A stretch of DNA of 64,000 nt, from the NCBI GenBank assembly GCA_900660155.1, contig CABFPE010000098.1:1498527-1562526 (forward strand), in the 5' to 3' direction. Shown here piece by piece: positions 1 to 11,060 of the stretch. Position 1 is the stretch's first letter. Each line of letters starts with the position of its first letter. This stretch comes from Hofstenia miamia (Eukaryota > Xenacoelomorpha > Acoela > Hofsteniidae). The notes under the pieces are model-generated. The model made no database searches and was not told the DNA's origin. It saw only the letters and a program-made list of their open reading frames with translations. The translations under genes were made by a program, and so were the position numbers.

Positions 1-780
1 ATAATGATGTTGACACTATGAAAGCATACAACTTACATAGAGCGGTATAATGGGATTTCACATTGATGAATGAACTACCCATAAAGATTTCAACCTTTTT
101 GGTAAGCTATTTTTATAATTCAATCTGAGATATTGTTTTGATTCTTAACACTTTTTACAATATTATCTCTAGTTAGCTTTACAGATATTTCATTTAAAAA
201 CATAATTTTATTTTAATGAATTGCTGCGAATTTACTGCCTGATGTTAAATTAATTATATACTTTATAGAAACGGCGTTTGCTTGTTAATAAACATTTTTA
301 ATTGATTTTGTTTAAACTTTAAATATTCATGTGTTTTATATTTTGAATGTCATCTCGTTTGACTTGTATATTAACCATTAATTTAGATGCTACCATTTGA
401 AATTCATAATGTGTAAATGCACATTGCGTTTGTTTCCTACAGAATTCCCCCAACAACAATGATGATAAACTAGCCCAATAGACAAATTTAATAGTATGAT
501 ATGTATGATCATTATAAGCAGAGTGTAGAATAAATTACATTTTTGTCTTGTCTTAAACACGTATGTGGGTTTTACCACGTACGTTTATTAAATATTAGAA
601 ATTGCGAGTTTTTGCATAAACTAGTTCCGAAAAAAATTATTTTGCTTTATTACTGAAATAAGACCTTACACTTTTAACGAGTATTATTATCTCTTTGATT
701 CAAACATTTGTTATTAAATTTTACCAAATAAAACAAGTATGTAAAATAAGTATGTAAACTAAATTAATGTGATATTTCCA
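1..780. other. AT-rich stretch without recognised gene
   Basis: AT-rich sequence with only short chance reading frames, the longest being about 60 codons on the minus strand near 390-578 with no recognisable motif. From about 720 the sequence begins to show degenerate GTAAGT/GTATGT words that run into the tandem array downstream. I see no RNA gene or regulatory signal. Confidence 0.5.
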
Positions 781-799
781 ATGTCATGTATGTTAATAA

Positions 800-1047
800 A
801 AAAACAAGTAAGTGTGGCAAAGTAATACATGTAAAGTAAGTTAATGTGGGAAAGTAATACATGTAAAGTAAGTTAATGTGGGAAAGTAAAAATAAAAAGT
901 AAGTAAATGTGGGAAAGTAAAAATAAAAAATTGTAAGTTAATGTGGGAAAGTAATAAATGTAAAGTAAGTTAATGTGGGAAAGTAAAACTAAAAAAAGTA
1001 AGTAAGTGTGGGAAAGTAAAACTAAAAAGTAAGTAAATGCATAAAAG
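800..1047. repeat. Tandem repeat, unit about 31 bp, roughly 8 imperfect copies
   Basis: The core GTAAGTTAATGTGGGAAAGT recurs with linkers AATACATGTAAA, AAAATAAAAA or AAACTAAAAA. Copies differ by small indels and by the T/A after GTAAG, so the array is a diverged minisatellite. It lies just upstream of the CRE/CCAAT block. No function can be read from it. Confidence 0.8.
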
Positions 1048-1108
1048 TAAAAAAATGCAAACTAAATTAGGCCACATAAATAACAGAAAAACTAGTAAAA
1101 GTACATTA

Positions 1109-1316
1109 TGACGTCAGTACAACACCTCCGCCAATATCCACGGCATCTCAGGTCAAAGGCCACCCCCTCGACTAATCACAAAAAAGTGTAACAGGCTTCT
1201 CCCCACCTCTCGACCAATCAGAAAAAAGTGTAACAGGCTTCTCCCCACCTCTCGACCAATCAGAAAAAAGTGGCACCTCATACGAATCCCCTTTACTACT
1301 CACAATCACAATAAAT
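1109..1316 (+). promoter_or_regulatory. Promoter-like cluster: CRE palindrome, DR1-like site, CCAAT boxes, weak TATA
   Basis: Seen directly: the palindromic cAMP-response element TGACGTCA at 1109-1116; CCAAT at 1131, 1214 and 1256; an AGGTCA-A-AGGCCA direct repeat with one-base spacing at about 1151-1163, the layout nuclear receptors bind; and AATAAATAG near 1310, which could act as a weak TATA box. Spacing between the second and third CCAAT boxes is fixed by the 42-bp tandem repeat that carries them. No downstream gene is recognised, so the block could be a promoter remnant of a host gene or the regulatory part of a lost mobile element. The words are real, but function is inference. Confidence 0.35.
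1169..1273. repeat. 42-bp direct repeat, 2.5 copies, carrying a CCAAT box
   Basis: Units start at 1169, 1211 and 1253 (the last one partial). The unit runs CGACCAATCAGAAAAAAGTG followed by TAACAGGCTTCTCCCCACCT. The first copy has CTAAT in place of CCAAT. Near identity of the copies points to recent duplication. Confidence 0.85.
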
Positions 1317-1579
1317 AGATTCTTAGGGAAATTTTCTTCTGCCATGCTTATGCGTCTTTGAGTTAGAATCTCACAATATTTGTTGGAAGATCTCTCTAAG
1401 CTAACACCAGGGAATATTCTTGTGGCAGCACAATGAATTTATTCCACTCCCATAGATCTCCTACTAACATAGCATTGACAACTCCCAATTGAACACCCAT
1501 GAATATAAAACATGAATTATTGTATTTTTTACACACACTGCATTGCATACTATATTTTCTAATAACTAAGAGTTCGTTC

Positions 1580-1959
1580 AGATGGGCAAAATGCTGTTGT
1601 GTGGGTTAATGCGGAAATCGTAAGTCCAGCTGAGGTAGTTCAGGAACTGTTTCTAAAGCTTGTGTGGTTAGATAAGATCTTGCTATTTATTTAATTTTTT
1701 TGTAAAGGGAATTCTTCCAATATGATAAGATATCAACGTTTTCATCACAACGAAATCCCGGTGCATCTTTCATATCTCTCTTATATTTTGATTGGGAGCA
1801 AGATGGTACATCGCTTGCAATCAAACAGTCTTCATCTTCGGAGTTTGAATATAAAAAGCCACCAATAATTGGATTCTTCTTCAGTGTGTTGCGTATTACG
1901 TATGTTGAAATCTTAGTGATGAGGCTCCTTCTAATGTGCTCTAGTTCTAAGAAATGCAT
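1580..1959 (-). pseudogene. Possible hAT transposase C-terminal remnant
   Basis: A 90-codon frame (1687-1959) ends in ENVDILSYWKNS, which resembles the start of the hAT dimerisation region, where an acidic stretch, D-hydrophobic-L and a W-W/YWK motif are typical. In another frame farther along, a PSER motif appears near 1580, as in the hAT signature PSERxFS. If the reading is right, the frame is broken between the two motifs. The rest of the peptide matches nothing I know, so this remains a weak call; a chance frame is the alternative. Confidence 0.3.
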
Positions 1960-1989
1960 TTATGCACTTTGATGAGTTTTAAAATTTGT

Positions 1990-2240
1990 TAACCTTTGAC
2001 AAAAAAGTATTGTATGAAAAAATTTAATCCTTTGCTCCCAGTATTTCAAAAATTCTGTCAAACATTTTTTTCGAACCGACGGGAGTGTTTCCGCAAGGCT
2101 ATATAAGAGGTGAACATACCTTAGAGCTGGAAGTTCACTTAGAAATATAGAGATTAACAGAGATTTCCGTTATCGAGAGTAGTATTGATCGAATAAAGGA
2201 TCTCGTATTATAGCTTCATTGTTGTCCAGAACTTCTACAA
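1990..2240 (+). promoter_or_regulatory. TATA-box and polyadenylation block, possible solo LTR fossil
   Basis: A strong TATA box (CTATATAAGAGG, about 2098-2109) is followed about 85 bp later by GAATAAAG and then by a stretch ending in CTACA. A TATA box and an AATAAA signal packed within about 130 bp is how U3-R-U5 of a retrotransposon LTR is arranged. I could not find a convincing TG start with matching target duplications, so a plain core promoter is equally possible. Confidence 0.3.
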
Positions 2241-2400
2241 ATACAGCCAATTCATTTGTTCTGTAATAATAATTCTATTTTTCTGCGTTTTCTTTGAAAT
2301 TATGTATTTTTCTGGTTTTACCAGGCCTTAATAATCACATAAAGAAAATTTGTGCATTATACTTAAATAAATATTATGTGAAATCAAAGACATCCAATGC

Positions 2401-3196
2401 ATGTTGCAAAGAAAATTTGGATTAACAAACTCAAAATTAGATTGGAATTTGATTAGATTCCAATGGATACAATTCAAAGCACAAATAAATGTCATGATGA
2501 AAATGTTGGCTATGGGCATCAAAAGCATTTCTTACATTGCAGACCAATTTCCTTCCACTGCAGTAATCAAAATGCTTCATGCATATTTTCTCAGTCATCT
2601 CAGCTATGCTAATGTGCTATTCACAAATCTAAATGATTCCCTTCTATGAATGCTTTAAACCCAGTTTAAGGGGGCTCCGAAAGCGTGTCAAAAAACATTA
2701 CATTACTACAACTACCCTTTCCCAAGGACAACTAATCATTTTTAATAACGAAGTAAACTTCTTTAAGATAATTAATGAATCACCGCCTTAAATTTAATCA
2801 AGTTTCCGAACTTTAACCTCAATATCGGAAAGAGATCGAAAAAATTTGCTTGCATTATATTTCATAGAACTATTTTGAAACGCTCATTTATTAATAGTGC
2901 TAACATCAACTGGAACATCCTTCCAAAAGTTATTAAAAATAACAATAATTTTAAGTTTTTTAAAGAGTAGTTACAAACTTTTTTACTAAAACAAAAATAT
3001 ATATCGGGAAACTCTTGGCTGGGATTTAACTACTATAATACACTACTTCACGTAACTAATTACATTGTAATAATGCCGCAATATACGCATGCTTAATTAT
3101 AATGTAAATATCATATTGCATTTTTTGTGACAGTAAGTCATCAGTTCTGCAATTTTCAAAGACTTATTAAATAAAGACTTTCTTATCTTATTCTTA
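2401..3196 (+). mobile_element. LINE 3' fragment (family A, TCTTA tail)
   Basis: A non-LTR retrotransposon remnant carrying the C-terminal part of the reverse transcriptase ORF. The frame at 2401-2649 contains AMGIKSISYIADQFPS and HAYFLSHLSYANVLFTNLND, closely parallel to the longer minus-strand copy at 6.5-7.6 kb (AIGIKSM...HAFIMSHLNYANILFTDLNE). Farther on, conceptual translation gives KQKYISGNSWLGF, again matching the other copy (KQKYISGKSWLGY), after several frame breaks. The element ends with AATAAAGACTT and a TCTTA-type simple tail near 3196. It is 5' truncated and dead. Confidence 0.75.
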
Positions 3197-3493
3197 TTTT
3201 TAATAACATTGAAATAAATATTTTAAAATGGATGTTTCTTAATTTGGGCTTATCACAAATTTGGCTAAAAATAACGCTTTTGTGGACGTATTCGATGTTT
3301 AGAAAATTTCCGAAATAAATAGTTTGTAATTATGAATACAGCAATTGCATAAATATTTTAAAATTTACCATATGAAACGCAACAATGGTTATACTAAATT
3401 TAAGATTCATAATTGTGTTCTTCAATTTCCTTCTCGTGGGGGCTCTAAACACCTGAAATAGAGTCAAATCTCAAAAGACGCTTAAAACGTTGA

Positions 3494-5140
3494 TTGAATG
3501 GTGATATTTGTGGAGCTAATAATTTTGTTTTGAAGAAAAAGAACGACGAAATTCGCCCAATTGCTGTGGGATTAATTCTTGGAAGATTGATTGGCAAGTG
3601 TTTGTCAAGGGCAAATGCATTCTTTTCTCCACTTCAAGGTGGTGTCGCATTAGAGGAGGTTGTGAAGCTGTCATCCAGTTTTTGAATGGACTGGTGAATG
3701 CTGTTGAATCGAACACATATTTAGCTTTTCTTTAAGTTGATATTAAAGATGCCTTCAAAAGGCTTAATCGTTCAGTAATACATTCTCAGGTAAATTTCAG
3801 TTCCACAGTTATATCTTTGGGTTTATTTTTCCTACTCCCAGCATTCTCGGTTTAAATTTGGATTTAAATCCTTGTTCTCAGCTTGCGGAGTTCAACAAGG
3901 TGATCCCTGGGCTCTCTTTTGTTTGCTTTGGCTATTCATCCTTCCTTTTCTGCTATGAAATTTAAATTTCCTGAATTAGCATGCAACGACTGGTATTTAG
4001 ATGCTGGTTCTCTGCTTGGAGACATTTCATCCTTGTGTAAAGTATATGAGTTTGAGATGTTAGCAATGAAAAAAAATATGCTTGGATGTTAATTTACTTA
4101 AATGCTAAGTATGGTCGCCTAATCCTAATTATGATTTCAGTGCTTTTCCCAAGACAAAAAACATTCGAAAAGATGGTCTTATTACCCTTGAAGTTCCTAT
4201 CTCTAACTGTCCACACTTTGTTCAAGAGTTTCAAATTCCACAAATTATGAATGATGTAAAATTAATTGAAAACCCACAGCTATTTTTTTAAGAAATTGTA
4301 ATCAGGCAATTGCTACAGCAGAACTTGAAGAATATAATTCAGCAATTCATCAGTCTCTTGAAAGTATAACAGTTTCAGCTGTTTCTGTGCCACAGAGACT
4401 ACAGGCATGTGAACAATTTATTAAGGAGTTCTTAGATTACCAATAGACTCAACAATGTGTTCTTCGGTGTTTTTGGGGTCATATGTGGACAGTACAGAGT
4501 CATGTAAACAGATTGTTCCCATTGATGATTATATTTTCTCTGTGCCACATCAGTGTTTGCAAGATCTTTCTAGCAGAGAATTAGTGATGTCTGCATTGCC
4601 CTTACACATAGCCCCAAAAGCACAAAAATCTATCTTTTAGAGCAAGATACCCAGAATGCCTGCTTAACCTCCAGTGTGTCTCCTCGTGATAAAGCAAGAC
4701 TTCTCTCTTGTTCCATACCAGGAAGTGGGGATTGATTGGCTGCCATTCCCTTAATAGAATTTTGCTTTGTTATCGGCTTGGCATCCCCTTAATTGATGAC
4801 AAAAAATGTCCAAAATGCTTTAAGCCTTTGGATATATTTGGTGATCATGCTATGTAATGCGCGTTTGATGGTGAAAGAATTACGCATCACGATCGACTCG
4901 AAAAGGATATTTTTGCAACTGCTTCTAAAGGCGTTTTGTCTCCTATACTTGAGAAGTATAACCTCACTGAGTACCGTGCTAGTCCTGGGGGCATATTTTT
5001 GCCGTGCTGGTCTTCTGGCCGTTCATCCGCTCTAGACGTGACTGTAATTAGTTCACTGCAGCCTTTGACTGTTTCTCTCGCGGGTACTAATACTGACATG
5101 CTTTTCGTGATATGCGGAATGTGATGGGACAAGAAAAGCT
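3494..5140 (+). mobile_element. Reverse transcriptase / restriction-like endonuclease element, decayed
   Basis: Two parts of one retroelement type are readable on the plus strand. The first (3494-4030) gives KKKNDEIRPIAVGLILGRL, then GVQQGDP at about 3891 and YLDAGSLLGD at about 3994, the counterparts of the RT fingers, box B and the Y-x-D-D box (here YLDA, so the second catalytic Asp is not present). The second (4740-5130) gives CPKCFKP, GDHAM, a run of charged residues, and SGRSSALDVTVISSLQP. A zinc-like CxxC with GDH followed by a PD-(D/E)xK-like LDVTV core is the C-terminal endonuclease found in a family of RT proteins common in invertebrate genomes. Frames are broken between the parts, so it is inactive. 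The family assignment is from memory of these motifs. Confidence 0.6.
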
Positions 5141-5329
5141 ATGCCATGGGACCAGTCGGGGGACGAAATTTTACCAATTTCTGCAAATTGAGCCCCTGTT
5201 AAATGTATATCATACCATAATAATCCTTAAAAAATTTAAATGTAACTTATCCAGCTATTTTATGGCAACCGCTGCTTATAATGTCATTGGCCTTTTAACG
5301 CCAACTACAATTTTCGTAACGTAATTATC

Positions 5330-6470
5330 ACAGATTGCAAATAAAAATCACTTGCAATTTAGTAATTGAAAGTGTATGTCTTCAATGGCCTAGGACCCGT
5401 GCTTCAATTTATAGATTATCCCGAAAAATTTTCAACCGTACATCTATAGTGATTAGTGACTACTTGTAGGAATGAACTTGTAAAACTATTTATGATAATA
5501 GAATCAACAAATTCACACGGATATAAGAGCAACGGGAAAAATGCGTGTTAGGTTCGATAATAGATTCCAATTTAGCTTCTAAATTCTAATGAAAAAATAA
5601 AATTATAGTGAAAAGAGCGCTTATGGGTAGGTAGCTTGTGAGAAAGAAATATAGCAATTTCACTGCAATAAGTGTTAAATAGAATAGACTGGATATTAAA
5701 GTAGAAATGAGTGGGAGTTTGATTAGGAAACTGATATTTTAAGAATCTGATGCCACTGACGCGGGTCTATGTAAATCTGCAAGTTTGCTTAAAAATTATC
5801 TTCATATGTTGAAGTTTTCAAGAATAAAGAGCCTTGACAACAAATTCCATGAAAAAATGGTTGAGAAAGGCAACAAAAAACGTTTTCTACAATCTGTGAT
5901 GGTCCTTAAACACATAACCTAATAAAGATAGCTACCACCTTCAATTACGCATTTAAATTGCCATCATTTCCTTGCCCATACATGCTCACCACGACTTTGC
6001 ACATGGCGCGTTTGAATGAAAATAAAATAATATTGCCTGACCTTTAAGTGTAGGAAGTACTTAAAATTTTTCTTAAGTCATCAGAATTTTGAATTGTAAA
6101 ATAGTTAATTATATTTGTCACAAATTTTCACCATAACAGGGAAGTATACACTTACTCATAGATGTGATTTGTGACATTAAGCATACATATGCAGCTTAGG
6201 ATGAATTTTTTAAGCTAAGCAAAAGCTAAGTCTACAATACTAATTATAATATTGCAAATTATATATCCTAAGTAGAGCTGTACTCCAGTATTTTTTTGAC
6301 GGCGGCGTAAAATCAGCAGTATCTACACCACATTTAAGAACTAGTTAAAAATTGAAATAATTCATTATTCTGCAAAAACATAAAATTGAAATCCAAGAAA
6401 GAATTTATATCTAAACATTGTCACAGACATGCTGGACTTCAGGCATTTAAAAGCAATCCAGATGCAGGCA
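5330..6470. other. No gene recognised
   Basis: AT-rich sequence between two retroelement remnants. I see no long frame, no terminal repeats and no splice-bounded exon. Confidence 0.4.
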
Positions 6471-7640
6471 ATAAGATAAGATAAGAGAATCTTTATTCAA
6501 ATAAATGTTAACAATTAAATAACTGATAATTTATTTGAATAGCGTCATTAAATTCACAAAAACACATATATACAATTCACATAAATTACAAAAGAAATCT
6601 TGCAGGCTATGGATAAATTACTATAGTACTATTTTAATAACGAGTTATAGTATAGTCATTGTTATAAAATTTGTATCCTAGCCATGATTTTCCAGAAATA
6701 TATTTTTGCTTAAGGAAGATTTTTAAATGCTTTTTAAAAGGTTTCAATTTTTCAATATTTTTAATTTCTTTAGGTAGCGAATTCCAGGTTCGAATGGCGA
6801 CATTAATGAAGGATTTCTTTAAAACGTTCTTCTTATACTTAACGCATGTAAAAAGCTTTGATCTTGAATTCTGTTTATGAATAAATCCCGGTATTTTAAT
6901 CGTATTATAAGGTGGTAGGTTTCTGATTAGTTTGAAGAATGTCAGAAGGGTATTTAACATAACTAGTTGTTTTGGAAAAAGAATTGACCTAGAAATGTAC
7001 TGTTTGGTTTGCGATGAGTTTTTCGTTGTGATATTTAATGCCCATCTTAATTGAACATTAAGTTTTTTATAAAGCACTTCGTTTAGATCAGTAAATAAAA
7101 TGTTTGCGTAATTAAGGTGACTCATGATGAAAGCATGGAAGAATTGAATTATGGCACAAGGTGGTAATTGCCTAACTACTAGTGTCATACTTTTTATACC
7201 TATAGCTAATTTTCTAACTATCAGATTGATGTGAGAGTTGAATTTTAGCTTTGAATCAATTGTTACTCCTAGGTACTTGAAAGTGTCCACAATAGGAACA
7301 TTAATATTATTTACACATAAAGTCACTGCAGAAACATCGTAATTGTTTTTATTCGGCGGCAAAATACAAAATTCTGTTTTAGCTTCATTAATATTCAACT
7401 TGTGCATGCAAAAGTATTTTGACAATTTGTTACAATTCAATTCTATAGATTCCGCTGCTAGTTGCATTGATGAATTATCGCTGAAAATGCAAGTGTCATC
7501 GGCATATTGGATTAAATTGCAATTAATTATAGAATGCATGTCATTTACATAAATACTCCAATACTTTCGCACAAGGTACATCAGTCGAGGGAATGACAAA
7601 GATTTTTCGTGCAATACCCGTTAAAATTCCCCCAGACTGA
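6471..7640 (-). mobile_element. LINE 3' half (family A) with long RT frame
   Basis: Minus-strand copy of the same LINE family as 2.4-3.2 kb, ending in AATAAAGATTC and a TCTTATCTTA tail at about 6471. The 5' part is missing: homology begins just before the RT box that precedes the YADD motif. The last 300 codons of the RT ORF are nearly intact, which makes this the least decayed copy in the window. The simple 3' tail and the RT type fit the CR1/Jockey-like group of non-LTR elements. Confidence 0.8.
6634..7614 (-). CDS. LINE reverse transcriptase, C-terminal 326 codons
   Basis: An open frame coding the palm and thumb of a non-LTR reverse transcriptase. YVNDMHSI precedes the catalytic box QYADDTCIFSD (about residues 37-47), followed by the thumb motif LNINEAKTEF, the F-K-Y-L-G-V-T-I-D-S box (about 114-123), HINLIVRKL, and the usual LINE C-terminal SFINVAIRTWNSLPKEIKN (about 270-290). 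It acts in target-primed reverse transcription of its own RNA. The start is not natural: RT fingers, endonuclease and ORF1 are absent, so the protein cannot work on its own. Confidence 0.8.
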   Translation of the reverse strand: MHEKSLSFPRLMYLVRKYWSIYVNDMHSIINCNLIQYADDTCIFSDNSSMQLAAESIELNCNKLSKYFCMHKLNINEAKTEFCILPPNKNNYDVSAVTLCVNNINVPIVDTFKYLGVTIDSKLKFNSHINLIVRKLAIGIKSMTLVVRQLPPCAIIQFFHAFIMSHLNYANILFTDLNEVLYKKLNVQLRWALNITTKNSSQTKQYISRSILFPKQLVMLNTLLTFFKLIRNLPPYNTIKIPGFIHKQNSRSKLFTCVKYKKNVLKKSFINVAIRTWNSLPKEIKNIEKLKPFKKHLKIFLKQKYISGKSWLGYKFYNNDYTITRY

Positions 7641-9609
7641 CGCCAATCTGATATGTCAGTGGCGACGTTGGATATGCAGTTGTTTGCGACAGCAGCACAT
7701 CTTTACTTCTGGGAGATTTTGATGGATAACTAAGCATGTAAGCTCAAGGCCAGATCACTTTCTTCAAATTAACAGTTTAGTAATAAAGCATTGGTATAGA
7801 AATAGTGTGCTCACTAGTTTATCCAAATTTTACGGACCCTCCTTCCACTGATTTTCAGCTGAACTCGTTTCTAAAGGAATAAAATAATAGCGGCTATCAA
7901 ATTATTGCAAAATTTTAATTTTGGACCCCTCCAATAAAAAGTCGTGTGCATGCCACCAATTGAAAGAGACATATATGTTAATAACCAACTGATAAATAAC
8001 AAAATTCATTGCATGGTTTCTTTTGCTGCGGAATTTGAACGTTATTCACAGGCATCAATCACAGAATTTTGATGAACAGGCGTCGTTAAGAGCATAGCGT
8101 CGACTTTTTTCAATCCCCTCGAAAATATATAAATGTCTATTTATAAGGTAAGTCTGATATACCATTGAGCAGTTGCTATTAACCCAGACCTCTTGCAATG
8201 CCATTGCCAGAACAAAATAGTTCCAAATTCACGCACGCCAATCACTTCATCTCCTTTATAAACAAAAGACAGTTTTCACAAATAGTATATTTTTGAATGA
8301 AGCAGCCGTAAGATGAATATTGAAAAAGCGTAAACTGAGTCGCCCACGTCACCTGCTTGTCATTTATGTCTTCATACGAAAAACACTGAATGTATGCGAA
8401 ATACAGAATTCATTACTGTAGGTCTCTACAATGTCCATTTTTTGTTTGGAAATTGACAAATATTTTCCGCAACATGAAAATGGCAAAACACTAGGGTGAT
8501 AACAAATACTAGAGAAATTTATTTTGGAAAATGTGAAAAAATATTGTTCACCCCAAATAGAAATTAAGACAACAAAAATTAAAACTACAAATTAAGTTCT
8601 ATTACAAAAAATATACAAATATATTTAAAATACTAAACAATAAAGTAGCTCTGGAAATTAAAAAAAACAAATGAACAATACTAATTTGAATTGGAAATTC
8701 CATCTGTGAGATCACCGAAGAGACCTGCTTTAAAGAGGCTCTCTCTATATGCTGATTCAATATTTGTGTCGTGGGGACCATAGAGCATCTAAACACACAA
8801 CAGTAAACACATAAAATAGTCTTTCGAACAACATTAAATGTCACTATATCCATAACACATTTGTTCAAATGATAACAATAGTTATTGATACATGGAGGGT
8901 ACATTAATCAATTGTGTAGAACTAAGAGGTTCCCTATACGTTATTATTTAGTTTTTAAAATTTTTTATAACAATTAACACCCAGCTGAAAGACGACAAAA
9001 CTTGATAATTTTTCACTTCACATTTTATAAAATAATTTAGGTATTCAATATTTATATTACAATTTTGCAATAAACGTGGAAACATTAGCGAATAGTGATG
9101 CATAACAGCAATGAGTAATCTTTCTGACTGATAGCGATAAATGCCAGACTTACATTGGATTGACTGATATCAATTTAATGCCATTCATCCAACAATTTCT
9201 AAAATAGTTTCCACAAAAAAACTAGTGCAAAATCCGCTTTGAAACTCTAACGCTTCAAAAGAAAAGTATCATTATACTGTACTTGTGCAATGATGCTAAT
9301 CGTCAGATTTGTACTTATATCAATTATACATTACATGATACATTTCGTTTTCTTGTTCTAATTTATAACGTTGTAATGTCGTTAAGTGCTGAAGCTAATT
9401 TGAAAAAATACTTTTATACTTAAATCTCATCATTCCAAAGATGCTTCAAAAGTAAATATGTGGATAGTCTTAACTAGTCTCTAGAAAATTTGCTTGACGA
9501 TATCATTTCAGAACAATTACCAATTTCAATGATTACAAGTCAACATTCCCCAAGAACAATTCATAAATCCTTGGAATTGGATACTACATCTGCAAACTTA
9601 CGTTCTTCG
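7641..9609. other. No gene recognised
   Basis: AT-rich intergenic sequence. A 100-codon minus-strand frame at 8602-8904 is rich in hydrophobic residues but matches nothing I recognise and has no supporting context. No repeats or terminal inverted repeats were seen. Confidence 0.35.
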
Positions 9610-11060
9610 ACATAATTACCATCACCTTAGAAAATTATTTTAAAGATAATTATGTTATTGTAAAGCATCAGTTCGGCTTTAGAAAGTCTACAACTGACCG
9701 TTTACTTTATAATGCATAAGACTGGTGTCAAAGATTGAAAACTCTGAATACATAGCCATAAATTTGTTGACCCTTCTAAAGCTTTCGACATTATGCTGCA
9801 CAATTTACTTATTAATACGTTTTTGAAATAGCAATAATTCCATTAAATTGATTGAGTTTCCTTAGGGAAGTGATCCAAAAAGGACAATCTAAAATAACGC
9901 TAACAATTGCGTGAATGTATTACCCTAACTGAACAGGAATTTAGCACTAGTAGCTTGCTGAGTACAACACTGAGTGAAACACCCCACTAACAATGTCCAA
10001 AGCATGTTGAATAATTGTATTTGGGAGGAAACAAGCACCTACTTTGCCTCTAGTTAACGCCTTAGTTCACACAATTTTAGAGTATCCTTTTTGGATCATT
10101 TCCATTAACAACCGATATCAATCTGTTAAGGTGGGAAATATTCAATCAAATTACAAGAAAACTTTCAGAGGCGTTCCTCAGGTATCAATTCTTGGTCGAC
10201 TTCTTTTTATTATTTACGTTAATGATGTCTCACAGTACCACACTCAGCAAAATCATACCCTATGCAGATGACATTTGCATCTATGTCAGTGACAAAAACA
10301 AACTCACAAGCTCAAGGCTTCTGAAAGTTGATTTCAACAACATAAAAAATTGGTTTGATAGAAATAAATTACAATTAAACATTAACAATACACAATTCTT
10401 TTTGTTACATGCTTGTATCCAAACAACTTTCTATCAAAATCAATGATGCTTGCATTAACAATAATAACTAGGCGACGTACCTCGTGCTACATTTACTGAC
10501 ACGTTAGATTTCTCAGAATTTCTAACTTCAAAAATTCGAAAACTTGTAAAACTGAATTTAAATGTTTCTGTCATTAAGAACATGATACCTAAGAGTTTCT
10601 TTCCCCGTCCAATGTATGGTGTATTATCCATGGGTCCCACCTAACATTAGGCAAATAACATGATGAAATCCACAGTCTACGTTATTTATCTCGCATGTTT
10701 ATATTTCATCAATATTATACTAGGCAAAAATACAACCTTTTCTATCAAAGCAAGCAAGTTGCTTAAATTTAATGCACATCAAGAAAATTTTTTAAAAATA
10801 TGTCGCATAAATAACACTTATGTGTCACTTCCTTTCTGATGAAAGGGGCAGATATTTTTAATGACATGTCACTTGAAATCAGAAAATTTTAATTCACTAG
10901 ACACGATTTAGTCAAATATTTTTTTAAATTAGAAAGAACTAGAAAAGAATGCTTTAACAATTTTCCTGTAGGTTAGCCGTTTCCTATTTTCTATTTTCTT
11001 TGTATATTTTCTTTATTACTAATTGTTTGTTTCAGTTTATAGAATGATTTAGTTAAATAA
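9610..11060 (+). mobile_element. LINE remnant with RT motifs, several frame breaks
   Basis: Plus-strand non-LTR remnant. Conceptual translation gives HQFGFRKSTTD at about 9670 (RT motif 2a region), FRGVPQVSILGRLLFIIYVND at 10167-10230 (box B, normally VPQGSILGP), PYADDICIYVSD at about 10255-10290 (catalytic box intact), and LNINNTQFFLL at about 10374 (thumb). These lie in different frames, so the gene is dead. Near 10860-10900 a stretch reading MTCHLKSENFNSLD resembles the terminal LP-x-D-I-R region of LINE ORF2. The 3' end near 11060 has AATAAACTTTTTG without a clear tail. It is a different subfamily from the 6.5 kb copy. Confidence 0.7.
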
